Shown: positions 1 through 9,496, numbered from the stretch's first letter. The stretch: 64,000 bases of DNA from Paracoccus sp. MBLB3053 (GCF_031822435.1 NZ_JAVQLW010000001.1:1557501-1621500), one strand, 5' to 3'. Made by a program: numbers and translations. Notes: generated from the sequence alone by a model not told the origin.

Positions 1-2
1 TG

Positions 3-131
3 CTTTGCGACTATGGCACACGCTACCAGACCAAGCTCTTCAACCCGGAATTCCTGCGCGCCAAGGGTCTGCCCGTGCCGCAATGGCTGACCCGCAAGCC
101 TGCTGGTCTGCCGGAAGTCTTCGAGGACTGA
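3..131 (+). CDS. cysK: Cysteine synthase A, C-terminal fragment
   Basis: Only the last 42 codons are in the window; the gene begins before base 1. The frame ends in a tail with the pattern YQTKLFNPEFL, then KGLPVPQWL and a final VFED before TGA at 129-131. I recognise this as the C-terminus of the PLP-dependent O-acetylserine sulfhydrylase (CysK) of Rhodobacteraceae, which makes cysteine from O-acetylserine and sulfide. The stop lies 8 bases before the ATG of the next gene, so the two may be co-transcribed. The identification rests on a short tail only; the active-site lysine and the domain core are not visible. Confidence 0.6.
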   Translation, partial: LCDYGTRYQTKLFNPEFLRAKGLPVPQWLTRKPAGLPEVFED

Positions 132-139
132 TACACCGC

Positions 140-2668
140 ATGCAACGCCTTTTCGCCACTCTGGCGGCTTTTATCGTCGCGCTTTCCCTTGCGCTCTCCG
201 TTCCGGCCCTGGCGCAGGAACCGCAGCAGCCGAATTACGACAATTGGGCAAAGCTCGCCGAGCAGGCCGAACAGATCGTGGAATCGGGCGATGCCAATGA
301 CGCGCGGCTGCAGTCGATCCGGGAACAGGTCGTCAAGTGGCGGGACAGCTTCAAGACTGCGCAGGGGACGAATTCGACCCGCATCGCCACGCTCAAGGAC
401 CAGATCTCGGCTCTTGGTCCCGCTCCTGCCGAGGGCGAGACGGAATCGGCCGACGTGGCCGCGCGGCGCGAGGAACTGAATGCCCAGCTCGCGGAATTGC
501 AGGCTCCGGGCCTGAAGGCCGTCGAAGGCTATGGCCGGGCGGATGGGATCATCCAGCAGATCGACCAGACCCTGCGGTTGCGCCAGACCCATGCACTGAT
601 CCGCCGGACGCCTTCGCCGCTCAATCCGGCAAATTGGGCTCCGGCGGTCAAGGAAGCCGGTCAGGTCGGTGCCCATGTCTATGCCGAAGTCCGCAGCAGC
701 TGGAACGAATTCGGCAAGGGGCCGGACCTTGCCGAGCGGATATTGGTCACACTGGGCTTTCTGCTGGCGGCGGTGCTTCTGCTGTCGCGCGGGCGGCACT
801 GGGTCGATTCGCTCCCCTCGCGGCTCTCGGCGCGAGCCAGCGAACGATCCCGTGCGGCTCTGATCTTCGCCGTCTCGCTGGGCCAGATCGCGATCCCGTT
901 GATGGGGCTGATCCTCGGGGTGGCCGCGCTTGTGGCGACCAACCTGTTCGGGGAATGGGGGCGGCCGCTGCTGCTCGCGATCCCGGCCGGGGGATTTGCT
1001 TTCTTCGGGGGGTTCTGGCTCGTCCGCCGGATCTTCCCCGAGGCTGGAACCTCGACCTCGCAGCCCTTGCCCCTGCATGAGGATCAGCGGCGCAAGGCCC
1101 AGTTCCGCGCGACCATGCTTGCCATGGCCACTGCAGTGCACCAGGTCTTTGCGCGCACCTTGCTGCCACTTTCGGGCTTTCACAGCCAGAACGACCCGCC
1201 CAGCGTGCCCGAAAGACTGACCGAGGCATCGGCAGGTGTCTGGCACTTGCTCATCATCCTGTTGGGCGCCTTCTTCCTGTTCCAGCTCTGCAACGTGCTG
1301 CGCCGGCTGCGTCCGATCGAGAACGGCGAAACGCCCGATTACCGGACCCGCATCGCAGCCATTCTGGGCGCGATCGGCAGGCTCGTGGCGCTGGCTTCCC
1401 CCATCCTCGCGGCGGTCGGCTATGTGACGGCGGCGAACGCGATCCTCTGGGCCACGATCATGTCCCTTGCATTGGTCGGGTTGCTGATCGTTTTGCAGGA
1501 TTTCATCGCCGATCTCTACACCATGGCCAAGGGCGGCGATGCCTCGGCGCGGGATTCCCTGATGCCGGTGCTGGTCAGCTTTGCGCTGGTTGTGCTGTCA
1601 TTGCCGCTGTTTGCGCTGATCTGGGGCGCGCGCTCCAGCGACCTGGGCGAGGCCTGGACCAAGATCGAAGAGGGCTTCAGCTTCGGCGGTGTCCACCTGT
1701 CGCCGATGGGCATTCTGACCTTCCTGATCGTTTTCGGGCTCGGCTATTCGCTGACCCGCTTCGTTCAGGGCGCATTCCGCACTTCGATCCTGCCCAAGAC
1801 ACGGCTCGACACCGGCGGGCAGAACGCGGTTGTCTCGATGCTCGGATATGTGGGCATGGCGCTGGCGGCAGTCCTTGCGATCACTTCGGCCGGCATCGAC
1901 CTGTCTTCGCTTGCCATCGTCGCCGGTGCGCTTTCCGTCGGCATTGGTTTCGGCATGCAGCAGGTCGTGTCGAATTTCGTTTCCGGAATCATCCTTCTGG
2001 TCGAAAGGCCGATCGCGGTCGGTGACTGGATCGAGGTCGGCGGCAAGCAGGGCACGGTCAAGAAGATGTCGGTGCGCGCGACCCAGATCCAGACCTTCGA
2101 CCGCACGGATGTGGTCGTGCCGAACTCGGACCTGATCACGCAGCAGGTCACGAACTGGACGCGCGGCAGCCTTCAGGGGCGCATCATCGTGCCGGTCGGC
2201 GTCGCCTATGGAAGCGACACCCGCAAGGTCGCGAGGATCTTGCAGGAAATCGCCGAGGACCAGCCGACCGTTCTGGTCAATCCGGCGCCTGCCGTGATGT
2301 TCCGGGGCTTCGGCGCGGACAGCATGGATTTCGAGATCAGGGCCGTGCTTTCGGACATCAATGGCGGGATCGGCGTCACCTCCGAGATCAACCACCAGAT
2401 CGCGCAGCGCTTCGCCGAAGAAGGGATCGAGATCCCCTATGCGCAGCGCGACATCTGGCTGCGCAATCCCGAGGTCATCGCCCAGCTCGCGGAACATCTG
2501 CGGGATGCGGATGACGCCCCCAGGGACGAAGCGGCGAAGCCTGTCGCGAAGGAAGAAAGGCCGACCCCTTCTGCGGCGCCGCTTCACCGCGACGAGGTGC
2601 CGGATTCTGATGGCGACGCCGACGCCGACGGCGATGGCGATGGCGGGGCCGACGGAGGTCGGGGCTAG
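140..2668 (+). CDS. MscS-family mechanosensitive channel with DUF3772 domain
   Basis: Predicted 842-residue inner-membrane channel that would relieve osmotic pressure on hypo-osmotic shock. I start it at ATG 140 because this gives a clean signal peptide (residues 1-26, ending VPALAQ); the open frame upstream of it is the cysK tail in another frame. Residues about 30-190 are a helical periplasmic region of DUF3772 type. Membrane segments begin near residue 200, and the MscS pore helix with its Gly/Ala pattern (GALSVGIGFGMQQ) lies near 590-608. It is followed by the beta domain (GDWIEVGGKQGTV, about 628). It is much longer than E. coli MscS (286 residues) and resembles the large MscM class. The C-terminus carries a short Asp-Gly-Ala repeat. 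The family call is secure; gating and physiological role are inferred. Confidence 0.9.
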   Translation: MQRLFATLAAFIVALSLALSVPALAQEPQQPNYDNWAKLAEQAEQIVESGDANDARLQSIREQVVKWRDSFKTAQGTNSTRIATLKDQISALGPAPAEGETESADVAARREELNAQLAELQAPGLKAVEGYGRADGIIQQIDQTLRLRQTHALIRRTPSPLNPANWAPAVKEAGQVGAHVYAEVRSSWNEFGKGPDLAERILVTLGFLLAAVLLLSRGRHWVDSLPSRLSARASERSRAALIFAVSLGQIAIPLMGLILGVAALVATNLFGEWGRPLLLAIPAGGFAFFGGFWLVRRIFPEAGTSTSQPLPLHEDQRRKAQFRATMLAMATAVHQVFARTLLPLSGFHSQNDPPSVPERLTEASAGVWHLLIILLGAFFLFQLCNVLRRLRPIENGETPDYRTRIAAILGAIGRLVALASPILAAVGYVTAANAILWATIMSLALVGLLIVLQDFIADLYTMAKGGDASARDSLMPVLVSFALVVLSLPLFALIWGARSSDLGEAWTKIEEGFSFGGVHLSPMGILTFLIVFGLGYSLTRFVQGAFRTSILPKTRLDTGGQNAVVSMLGYVGMALAAVLAITSAGIDLSSLAIVAGALSVGIGFGMQQVVSNFVSGIILLVERPIAVGDWIEVGGKQGTVKKMSVRATQIQTFDRTDVVVPNSDLITQQVTNWTRGSLQGRIIVPVGVAYGSDTRKVARILQEIAEDQPTVLVNPAPAVMFRGFGADSMDFEIRAVLSDINGGIGVTSEINHQIAQRFAEEGIEIPYAQRDIWLRNPEVIAQLAEHLRDADDAPRDEAAKPVAKEERPTPSAAPLHRDEVPDSDGDADADGDGDGGADGGRG

Positions 2669-2684
2669 CAGCCGGCCTAGCCCC
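2661..2684. terminator. Hairpin holding the stop codons of two convergent genes
   Basis: GGGGCTAG (2661-2668) and CTAGCCCC (2677-2684) form a perfect 8-bp stem around an 8-base loop. The TAG of the plus-strand channel gene and the TAG of the minus-strand transporter gene are both inside the stem. No T-run follows on either side, so intrinsic termination is uncertain; it may instead block convergent read-through or protect 3' ends. Confidence 0.4.
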
Positions 2685-3750
2685 GCAGCCTGGCGCGGCG
2701 GGGCTCCTCTTCCGGCAGGCCTTCATGCGAGATCATGATGGCGACCGGTCTCAGCCAGGGGATATTGGCGCAGACGATCATGATGGCAACCATGATCGGC
2801 ACCGCCAGGAATGTGCCTGCGATGCCCCAGACCGCGCCCCAGAAAGCAAGCGACAGGATGATCCCGAAGGAAGACAGCCGCAGGGTCTGGCCCAGCAGCA
2901 TCGGGTCGAAGATATTGCCGATCAGGAACTGCACCATGCCGCAAGCGCCGCCGATCGCCAGCGTCGCGGTCGGATCGCCGGTCTGCGCCAGCACGACGGC
3001 CACTGCCGTCACCGTCGCGATGATCGAGCCGATCGTGGGGATGAAGTTCAGGATGAAGGTCAGCGTCGCCATGGCGCCCGACAGTTCCAGCCCGGTAAGC
3101 CTGAAGATGATCCAGATCAGCGCGGCGGTCACGCCGCTGATCGCCGCCTTCACCACCAGGTAGCGGTTCACCCGGCGCATGATGCTGTAGATGATCCGCA
3201 GCACCTCGTCCGCCTGATCGGCATCCCCAGTCAGACGCTCGATCTTGACCGGGAACCAGATCCGCTCGCTGAACATGAAGCCGACGAAGGTCAGGACAAG
3301 GACCGATCCCGAGATCAGGCTCGAGGCCTGCGCTGCCGCCGACCGGACCCAGCCCGCGAAATCGATGTTGCCGAGGAAAGTCGCGATCGATTCCTGCGCC
3401 CGCGGCCCCCAGCGCTGGCTCAGGCTCGACAGCGCGGCCTGCGCCCGATCGGCATAGAGGATCGAGGTCGAAACCACCTCGTTGACCTGCGCGACGACCG
3501 TCGTTGCCGCCCAAAGCAGCCCGATCGCGATCGCGATCAGCGCCAGGGTCGTTGCCAGCCAATTGGGCACTTTCAGCCGGGCGAAGGCAGAAATCGCATC
3601 ACTCGTGAGCGAGAAGATGATGATCGCGAAGGCCAGGCAGATCAGCATGAACCGTGCCTGCACCAGCAGGAACAGAAGCAGCGCAAAGGCGATCACGCCC
3701 AGAAATCCCGTCTGCAGCCTTTCGCTCAGCTGCGAGTCGCGTGCATTCAA
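2677..3750 (-). CDS. AI-2E family transporter (PerM/YhhT-like)
   Basis: A 357-residue polytopic membrane protein of the AI-2E transporter superfamily (PF01594). The N-terminus has two adjacent hydrophobic segments (residues about 15-50 and 60-85), followed by a soluble helical region around 90-150 and further membrane spans to about 340. Members export or import varied small substrates (autoinducer-2 in some, Na+/H+ exchange in others), so the substrate cannot be named here. The start at 3750 gives MNARDSQLSERLQ, a normal cytoplasmic lead. The gene stands alone between a convergent channel gene and gyrA, which is on the same strand 71 bases upstream. Length fits the family (340-380). Confidence 0.85.
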   Translation of the reverse strand: MNARDSQLSERLQTGFLGVIAFALLLFLLVQARFMLICLAFAIIIFSLTSDAISAFARLKVPNWLATTLALIAIAIGLLWAATTVVAQVNEVVSTSILYADRAQAALSSLSQRWGPRAQESIATFLGNIDFAGWVRSAAAQASSLISGSVLVLTFVGFMFSERIWFPVKIERLTGDADQADEVLRIIYSIMRRVNRYLVVKAAISGVTAALIWIIFRLTGLELSGAMATLTFILNFIPTIGSIIATVTAVAVVLAQTGDPTATLAIGGACGMVQFLIGNIFDPMLLGQTLRLSSFGIILSLAFWGAVWGIAGTFLAVPIMVAIMIVCANIPWLRPVAIMISHEGLPEEEPRRARLRG

Positions 3751-3796
3751 AGCGTCACCCCGCCTTCACCTCATGCGTGGCCCGGCGGAATGGGGA

Positions 3797-3815
3797 CCGG
3801 GGCAGGGTGCCCCGG
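3797..3815 (-). terminator. Strong hairpin just downstream of gyrA
   Basis: CCGGGGCA (3797-3804) and TGCCCCGG (3808-3815) pair perfectly around a 3-base loop, 6 bases past the gyrA stop. There is no U-tract on the minus strand, so it is a candidate terminator or 3'-end stabiliser rather than a classical intrinsic terminator. Confidence 0.35.
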
Positions 3816-3821
3816 CTTCGC

Positions 3822-6566
3822 TCAGGCGTCGGCCTCATCCTCGCCATTCTCGGCGATGCGGGCAACAGAAACGACGAATTCTCCGTTGGCCGTATTGAAG
3901 ACGCGCACCCCGCCGGCAGAACGCGAGCGGAAGCTGATGCCGTCGACCGGAACCCGGATCGACTGCCCGGTCGAGGTCGCCAGCATGATCTGGTCGTCGC
4001 CCTCGACGGGGAAGCTCGCGACCAGCTCGCCGCCGCGCATCGCCTTGTCCATGGCCATGACGCCCTGGCCGCCGCGACCCCGAACCGGATAGTCATGCGA
4101 AGAGCTGATCTTGCCGGCGCCCTTGGCGGTGATGGTCAGGATCAGGTCTTCGGCCGCCGACATCTCGGCATAGCGTTCCTGGGTGATCGCGGTTTCGGCG
4201 ACGGCTTCTTCATCCTCATCGGCTTCGGCCCCGTCATCCAGCGCGCCGGCGACGGCGCGGCGCATCTTCAGATAGGCCGCGCGCTCGGCCGGGTCGGCCT
4301 CGAAATGGCGGATCACGGACATGCTGACCAGGCGGTCGTCGCTGCCCAGCCGGATGCCGCGCACGCCGGTGGAATCGCGGCCCTTGAAGACGCGCACATC
4401 GGTCGTCGGGAAGCGGATCGCACGCCCCGAGGCGGTGACCAGCATGACGTCGTCATTCTCGGTCGCCATGCGCACGCCGATCAGTTCCACGCCTTCGGGC
4501 AGCTTCATCGCGATCTTGCCGTTCGACTTGACGTTCGTGAAGTCGGACAGCGCGTTGCGGCGGACATCGCCCTGCGAGGTGGCGAAGACGACCTGATAGT
4601 TCTCCCAATCCTTTTCCGGCGCATCGACCGGCATCAAGGCGGCAATCGAGACGCCGCTGTCGATCGGCAGGATGTTGACCATGGCCTTGCCCTTCGCGGT
4701 GCGCCCGCCCAGGGGCAGCCGCCAGGTCTTGAGGCGGTAAACCATGCCGTCGGTGGTGAAGAACAAAAGCTCCGTATGGGTATTGGCGACGAAAAGCGTG
4801 GTCACCACGTCGTCTTCCTTGGTCGCCATGCCCGACAGCCCCTTGCCGCCGCGCCGCTGGCTGCGGAATTCGGCCAGCGCGGTGCGCTTGATATAGCCGC
4901 CCGAGGTGATGGTCACGACCATGTCCTCGCGCTCGATCAGGTCTTCATCGTCCATGTCACCGGCCCAGTCGGTGATCTCGGTGCGACGCGGCACGGCGAA
5001 CTGCTCGCGAACTTCGCGCAGTTCGGCCGAAATGATCGCCATGATCCGCTCGCGCGAGGCAAGGATGGCGAGGAATTCGCGGATCGACTCGGCAAGCTTC
5101 TTCAGCTCTTCGGTGACTTCCTGAACGCCAAGCTGGGTCAGGCGCTGCAGGCGCAGTTCCAGAATGGCGCGGGCCTGCGTCTCGGACAGGTTGTAGGTCC
5201 CGTCCTCGTTGACCGGGTGCAGCGGGTCGTCGATCAGCTTCAGGTATTCGACGATCTCATGGGCGGGCCAGCGGCGCGCCATCAGGCGCTCGCGCGCTTC
5301 GGCGGCATCTGCCGAGCTGCGGATCGTCGCGACGACCTCGTCGACATTGCTGACCGCGACCGCAAGGCCGCACAGCACATGGGCGCGCTCGCGGGCCTTG
5401 CGCAGCTCATAGGCGGTGCGACGCGCGACCACCTCTTCGCGGAAAGTGATGAAGTGGCTCAGGAAATCGCGCAGCGCAAGCTGCTCGGGGCGGCCGCCGT
5501 TCAGCGCCAGCATGTTGCAGCCAAAGCTGGTCTGCATCGGCGTAAAGCGGAAGAGCTGGTTCAGCACGACCTCGGCGGTGGCGTCGCGCTTCAACTCGAT
5601 CACCACGCGCACGCCAATCCGGTCGGATTCGTCCTGCACATGGGCGATGCCTTCGATCCGCTTGTCCTTGGCAAGCTCGGCGATCTTCTCGATCAGGCTG
5701 GCCTTGTTCACCTGATAGGGGATCTCGTCCAGCACGATCATCTGGCGACCGTTGCGGGCTTCCTCGATCCGGGTCTTGGCGCGGATGATGACGCTGCCGC
5801 GCCCTTCCAGATAGGCCTTCCGCGCGCCCGAGCGGCCAAGGATGATGCCGCCGGTCGGGAAGTCCGGGCCGGGCACGATCTCCAGCAGGCGCTCGGTCGG
5901 CAGGTCGGGGTTCTCGATCAGTTCCAGCGTGGCGTCGATCACCTCGCCAAGGTTGTGCGGGGGAATGTTCGTCGCCATGCCGACGGCGATGCCGCCCGCC
6001 CCGTTGACCAGCATGTTCGGATAGCGCGCCGGCAGGACGGTCGGCTCGCGGTCCTTGCCGTCATAGTTGTCCTGGTAATCGACCGTGTCCTTGTCGATAT
6101 CCATCAAGAGATAGGCCGAGGGCTTGTCCATCCGCACCTCGGTGTAACGCATGGCCGCCGCGCTATCGCCGTCCATCGAGCCGAAGTTGCCCTGGCCGTC
6201 CAGCAGCGGCAGCGACATGGAAAAGTCCTGCGCCATCCTGACGAGCGCGTCGTAGATCGCGGCATCGCCATGCGGGTGATATTTACCCATCACGTCGCCG
6301 ACCGGACGGGCCGACTTGCGATAGGGTTTGTCATGGGTGTTGCCGGTCTCGTGCATGGCGAACAGGATCCGCCGGTGCACCGGCTTCAACCCGTCGCGCA
6401 GGTCGGGGATCGCCCGGCTGACGATGACCGACATGGCATAGTCGAGGTAGGACGAGCGCATCTCGCTCGCGATGTCGATCACCGGTCCGTCATGGGCCAT
6501 CACCGCCCGTTCGGGTGCGCCATTCTCATTGGTGTCGTCATCGTCGTGATCGGGGGTATCGGACAC
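3822..6566 (-). CDS. gyrA: DNA gyrase subunit A
   Basis: 914-residue DNA-cleaving subunit of gyrase, which introduces negative supercoils with GyrB and ATP. The order is an acidic N-terminal extension (1-20), the winged-helix/tower breakage-reunion domain with catalytic Tyr141 (AAMRYTE), a helical connector, and a C-terminal six-bladed pinwheel from about residue 540. The gyrase box is present (QRRGGKG, near 570), which separates it from ParC. An acidic Glu/Asp insert near residues 790-800 is an extra. In the quinolone-contact helix, Ala102 stands where E. coli has Ser83, while Asp106 keeps the Asp87 position. It is monocistronic on the minus strand; gyrB is not in the window. Confidence 0.98.
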   Translation of the reverse strand: MSDTPDHDDDDTNENGAPERAVMAHDGPVIDIASEMRSSYLDYAMSVIVSRAIPDLRDGLKPVHRRILFAMHETGNTHDKPYRKSARPVGDVMGKYHPHGDAAIYDALVRMAQDFSMSLPLLDGQGNFGSMDGDSAAAMRYTEVRMDKPSAYLLMDIDKDTVDYQDNYDGKDREPTVLPARYPNMLVNGAGGIAVGMATNIPPHNLGEVIDATLELIENPDLPTERLLEIVPGPDFPTGGIILGRSGARKAYLEGRGSVIIRAKTRIEEARNGRQMIVLDEIPYQVNKASLIEKIAELAKDKRIEGIAHVQDESDRIGVRVVIELKRDATAEVVLNQLFRFTPMQTSFGCNMLALNGGRPEQLALRDFLSHFITFREEVVARRTAYELRKARERAHVLCGLAVAVSNVDEVVATIRSSADAAEARERLMARRWPAHEIVEYLKLIDDPLHPVNEDGTYNLSETQARAILELRLQRLTQLGVQEVTEELKKLAESIREFLAILASRERIMAIISAELREVREQFAVPRRTEITDWAGDMDDEDLIEREDMVVTITSGGYIKRTALAEFRSQRRGGKGLSGMATKEDDVVTTLFVANTHTELLFFTTDGMVYRLKTWRLPLGGRTAKGKAMVNILPIDSGVSIAALMPVDAPEKDWENYQVVFATSQGDVRRNALSDFTNVKSNGKIAMKLPEGVELIGVRMATENDDVMLVTASGRAIRFPTTDVRVFKGRDSTGVRGIRLGSDDRLVSMSVIRHFEADPAERAAYLKMRRAVAGALDDGAEADEDEEAVAETAITQERYAEMSAAEDLILTITAKGAGKISSSHDYPVRGRGGQGVMAMDKAMRGGELVASFPVEGDDQIMLATSTGQSIRVPVDGISFRSRSAGGVRVFNTANGEFVVSVARIAENGEDEADA

Positions 6567-6648
6567 TGGATCGCCTCAACATTTTGTTGATAAGCGGTCT
6601 ATCCCATACCAGCCGAAGGTGCAATCTTGACGGTCCGCAAAACGGCCC

Positions 6649-7143
6649 TCAGACCGTCCCGAAGACCCTTTTGCGGCCCCGCAGGCAGGCCGCCCAAAGC
6701 GCCACGAGGATCGCGGAACAGATCGCGTTCCAGCCGGCCATGGAAATGCCGAAAAGCTGCCAGCTGACGTCGTCGCAACGAACGACGGGGGCCTTTTCCA
6801 GCGCGGCCATCAGGTCTTGTGTCGACATGCCGGCCAGGCCCGATACGCCGCCCGAACAATGCTGCGGCCCAAGCCACAGCTTCATTTCTACCCCGGCATG
6901 GTAAACCGCAAGGCCGAAGGCCGTGGCCGCCGCGATCAGTCCCAGCGCTGCCAGCCAGCGCTTCCAGCCCAGCACCGCCATCAGCGCGGCAATGACCGCC
7001 GCCGCAAGATGCGGCCAGCGCTGCAGGATGCACAGCTCGCATGGCGCGTAGCCGATGAACTGGAAGGTAAGCGCCGCCGCCAGCAGCGCGGCGGAACCCG
7101 CGCCTGCAAGCATGCCTAGGGATTTGTGGCTCATCTGGGTCAT
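6649..7143 (-). CDS. dsbB: Disulfide bond formation protein B
   Basis: A 164-residue (161 if the internal Met4 is used) four-helix inner-membrane protein that reoxidises DsbA by passing electrons to ubiquinone. The first periplasmic loop carries Cys35-Glu-Leu-Cys38 next to an Arg (LQRW). The second pair is Cys96 and Cys123, separated by a helix-rich loop, as in DsbB. Hydrophobic helices lie near 10-30, 45-60, 64-82 and 132-150. Neither start has a convincing ribosome binding site, so the first or fourth residue is undecided. No dsbA is adjacent. The length is slightly short but normal for alphaproteobacterial DsbB. Confidence 0.88.
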   Translation of the reverse strand: MTQMSHKSLGMLAGAGSAALLAAALTFQFIGYAPCELCILQRWPHLAAAVIAALMAVLGWKRWLAALGLIAAATAFGLAVYHAGVEMKLWLGPQHCSGGVSGLAGMSTQDLMAALEKAPVVRCDDVSWQLFGISMAGWNAICSAILVALWAACLRGRKRVFGTV

Positions 7144-7195
7144 GCCGACGGGTTAGGCCCGGCCGATCCGGCCGGCAAGTGCCAATCGCGTGATC

Positions 7196-7804
7196 TCAAT
7201 TGGCTTTCTCGGTCGGTTTCCAGGTCACCACGCGGTAGACATAGATGCCGACCACCGTGAGCACGACCAGCTTGGACAGCGGGTCGACGTAATCCGCCAC
7301 CAGGGCGTAATTCTCGTGCAGCACCAGGCCGCCCAGCGTCAGCATGCCGGTCCAGATGGCGCTGCCCATGATCGTGTAGATCATGAATTTCCAGAAGGGC
7401 ATGCGCGACAATCCCGCCGGAACCGAAATCAGCGTGCGGATCGTCGGCAGCATGCGTCCGGCGAAGACCGCGGCGGCGCCGTGGCGATCGAACCAGTCCC
7501 GCGCCATGTCGATATCGGCGGGCGTCAGCGTCAAGAGCCGGCCGTGCCGCGCGGCAAAGCGCTTCAGCCGCGCCTCGCCGATCGCCATTCCGATATAATA
7601 CCACATCAATGTGCCGACCACCGATCCCAGCGTGCCTGCGGCGATCGTGAGCCCCAGCGACAGATCCCCGCGGCCGGCGAGGAAACCCGCGAGCGGCATG
7701 ATGATTTCCGACGGAATGGGCGGAAAGACGTTCTCCGCCACCATCAGCAGGAACACCCCCGCGTAGCCCCAGCTGTCGATTGTCGAAACCACCCAGTCGA
7801 ACAT
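7196..7804 (-). CDS. DedA family membrane protein
   Basis: 202 residues with the DedA/SNARE-associated fold (PF09335). The signature region FPPIPSEIIMPLAGFLA lies near residues 27-43, and a second conserved stretch contains the F/G-x-x-x-R-x-x-P-x-x-R type motif (FAGRMLPTIRTLIS, about 114-127). DedA proteins are polytopic inner-membrane proteins tied to lipid scrambling, undecaprenyl-phosphate recycling, proton-motive force and drug tolerance. A good ribosome binding site (AGAGAGGA) precedes ATG 7804. It sits 52 bases upstream of dsbB on the same strand and may be co-transcribed. The precise cargo is unknown. Confidence 0.88.
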   Translation of the reverse strand: MFDWVVSTIDSWGYAGVFLLMVAENVFPPIPSEIIMPLAGFLAGRGDLSLGLTIAAGTLGSVVGTLMWYYIGMAIGEARLKRFAARHGRLLTLTPADIDMARDWFDRHGAAAVFAGRMLPTIRTLISVPAGLSRMPFWKFMIYTIMGSAIWTGMLTLGGLVLHENYALVADYVDPLSKLVVLTVVGIYVYRVVTWKPTEKAN

Positions 7805-7934
7805 GCGTTATCCTCTCTGTCTGAAGGGTTTGCTGAAGACCGCGCGCCGCGCTGTCAACCCTTCACCGCTATTGCGGAATGACACGATTGGGTTAGCCTG
7901 AACATGTCAGGCTTTGGGTCGGGAGGAAACGCTC

Positions 7935-8780
7935 ATGCAGTGGCGTGGCAGACGGGGCAGCCGAAATGTCGATGACAGGCGGGGCATGGGCGGCGCCGGG
8001 GCGGGCGGTATCGGGATCGTGGGCGTCCTGATGGTGCTGGCGGTCGGCTATTTTTTCGGCATCGACATCTCACCCATCATGGGTTCGTTCCAGGGCGAGC
8101 AATCGACGGAACAGCGCGAACTGACCCCCGAAGAGCAGGAGATCGGCCAGTTCATGTCCGTCGTCCTTGCCGATACCGAGGATGTCTGGGGCCGCGTCCT
8201 GCCCGAACAGACCGGGGTGGACTATACCGATCCGCAGATGGTGATGTTCTCGGGGGCGGTGCAATCGGCCTGTGGCGGGGCCTCGGCGGCGATGGGGCCG
8301 TTCTATTGCCCGAATGACCAGAAGCTTTATCTCGACACCGATTTCTTCAAGATCATGCAGCAGAAGATGGGGGCGGGGGGCGATTTCGCCTATGCCTATG
8401 TCGTCGCGCATGAGGTTGGCCACCATGTCCAGAACCTGCTTGGCATCCTGGGCGAGACGATGAAGCTGCGCCAGCAGTCGAGCGAGTCGGACGCGAATTA
8501 CATCTCGGTCCTGACCGAGCTTCAGGCGGATTGCTTCGCCGGGATCTGGGGACGCCAGGCGAATGAGCAGTTCGGTTCGATCGAGGATGGCGATATCGAA
8601 GAGGCGATCAACGCCGCCGCCGCCGTCGGGGACGACACGCTGATGAAGAACGCCGGACGCGCCGTGCGTCCCGACAGCTTCACCCATGGTTCGGCCGAGG
8701 ATCGGATGGCCTGGTTCAAGCGCGGCTTCTCGGCGGGCGAGATCGCGCAATGCAATACCTTCAAGGAAGCGGGCATGTAA
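7935..8780 (+). CDS. YpfJ/KPN_02809-type neutral zinc metallopeptidase
   Basis: A 281-residue putative membrane-anchored zinc protease (PF04228). I use ATG 7935 because GGGAGGAAAC sits just upstream and family members begin with the same MQWRGRRGS pattern. A Gly-rich segment precedes one membrane helix (about 25-45). The catalytic motif His159-Glu-Val-Gly-His163 is followed by Leu-rich helices and a downstream Glu-containing helix (LTELQADCFAG), which supplies the third zinc ligand in this family. Substrates are unknown. It is transcribed divergently from the DedA gene and is followed by a short minus-strand gene. Confidence 0.9.
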   Translation: MQWRGRRGSRNVDDRRGMGGAGAGGIGIVGVLMVLAVGYFFGIDISPIMGSFQGEQSTEQRELTPEEQEIGQFMSVVLADTEDVWGRVLPEQTGVDYTDPQMVMFSGAVQSACGGASAAMGPFYCPNDQKLYLDTDFFKIMQQKMGAGGDFAYAYVVAHEVGHHVQNLLGILGETMKLRQQSSESDANYISVLTELQADCFAGIWGRQANEQFGSIEDGDIEEAINAAAAVGDDTLMKNAGRAVRPDSFTHGSAEDRMAWFKRGFSAGEIAQCNTFKEAGM

Positions 8781-8796
8781 GCAGGGGCAGGGGGGG

Positions 8797-8985
8797 TCAG
8801 GGGCGCTGCAGGTGGATGCCGCGCGAACGCTCCATCGTCGCCCATTCCGGCCACCAGCCCCAGAATTCCAGCCCCGCGATCACCAGCGCGACCGTGATGA
8901 TCACAAGGACAAGGGCGACCCGACCGGCGCTGGGCGGGTTTCTTGCCCAGCGGGACGCCCGGATCAGCCAGATGAGGTTGTTCAT
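8797..8985 (-). CDS. Small conserved membrane protein, function unknown
   Basis: 62 residues. An amphipathic lead (MNNLIWLIRASRW) with basic RNPPS is followed by a single hydrophobic helix (about 22-42) and a Trp-rich WGWWPEW segment. From memory, short proteins with the same IRASRW-NPPS-helix-GWP layout recur in Rhodobacteraceae, which is why I accept it despite its size. It converges on the protease gene with a 16-base gap. Topology is probably N-in, single pass. No function can be assigned. Confidence 0.6.
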   Translation of the reverse strand: MNNLIWLIRASRWARNPPSAGRVALVLVIITVALVIAGLEFWGWWPEWATMERSRGIHLQRP

Positions 8986-9040
8986 GCGCCCCTTCCCCTG
9001 TTAGTGCTGCGCGAAACGGAACCACTGCCCGGACAGCCTC

Positions 9041-9496
9041 TTGCCCCATCACAGCGACAGCCGCGTCATGCCCTATTCCGCCGACCAGATGTATGCGCTG
9101 GTCGCCGATGTTGAAAGCTATCCGCAATTCCTGCCCTGGAACAGCGCCGCCCGGATCAGGTCGCGCACGCCCGGCCCCGAGGGCAGCGAGGTGATCGAGG
9201 CCGATCTGGTCATCAGTTTCAAGGTCTTCCGCGAACGCTTCGGCAGCCGCGTCACGCTTTGGCCCGACCATCGCCGGATCGACACCGAATACCTGGACGG
9301 ACCGTTCAAGTATCTCAAAAGCGGCTGGAACTTCGACGAAATGCCCGAAGGCGGCTGCCGGGTCGAGTTCTTCGTTGATTTCGAGTTCCGCAACGCGATT
9401 CTCGGCAAGGTCATCGGCGTGGTCTTCCACGAAGCGATGGTGCGCATCGTCCGCGCCTTCGAGGATCGCGCCCGCGCGCTTTACGGTTCTTCCTGA
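9041..9496 (+). CDS. RatA/Coq10-type START domain protein
   Basis: A 151-residue protein of the polyketide-cyclase/START-like fold. The N-terminus (PYSADQMYALVADVESYPQF) and the later FRNAILGKVIG region are typical of the Coq10/RatA group, which bind ubiquinone and are needed for normal respiratory electron transfer. In E. coli the relative RatA is reported to block 70S assembly. I use TTG 9041 because relatives start MPxH; ATG 9068 (residue 10) is the alternative. The gene overlaps the convergent sulfotransferase gene by 16 bases. No toxin-antitoxin partner is adjacent, so the quinone role is more likely than a toxin role. Confidence 0.8.
   Translation: MPHHSDSRVMPYSADQMYALVADVESYPQFLPWNSAARIRSRTPGPEGSEVIEADLVISFKVFRERFGSRVTLWPDHRRIDTEYLDGPFKYLKSGWNFDEMPEGGCRVEFFVDFEFRNAILGKVIGVVFHEAMVRIVRAFEDRARALYGSS

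Noticed and set aside
3654..6590. A 978-codon plus-strand frame across gyrA
   Set aside because: It is antisense to a complete, conserved gyrA; codon pattern and lack of motifs show a shadow frame in GC-rich DNA.
9041..9496. RatAB toxin-antitoxin pair
   Set aside because: No RatB/antitoxin-like gene is adjacent; the Coq10-like quinone role is the better reading.
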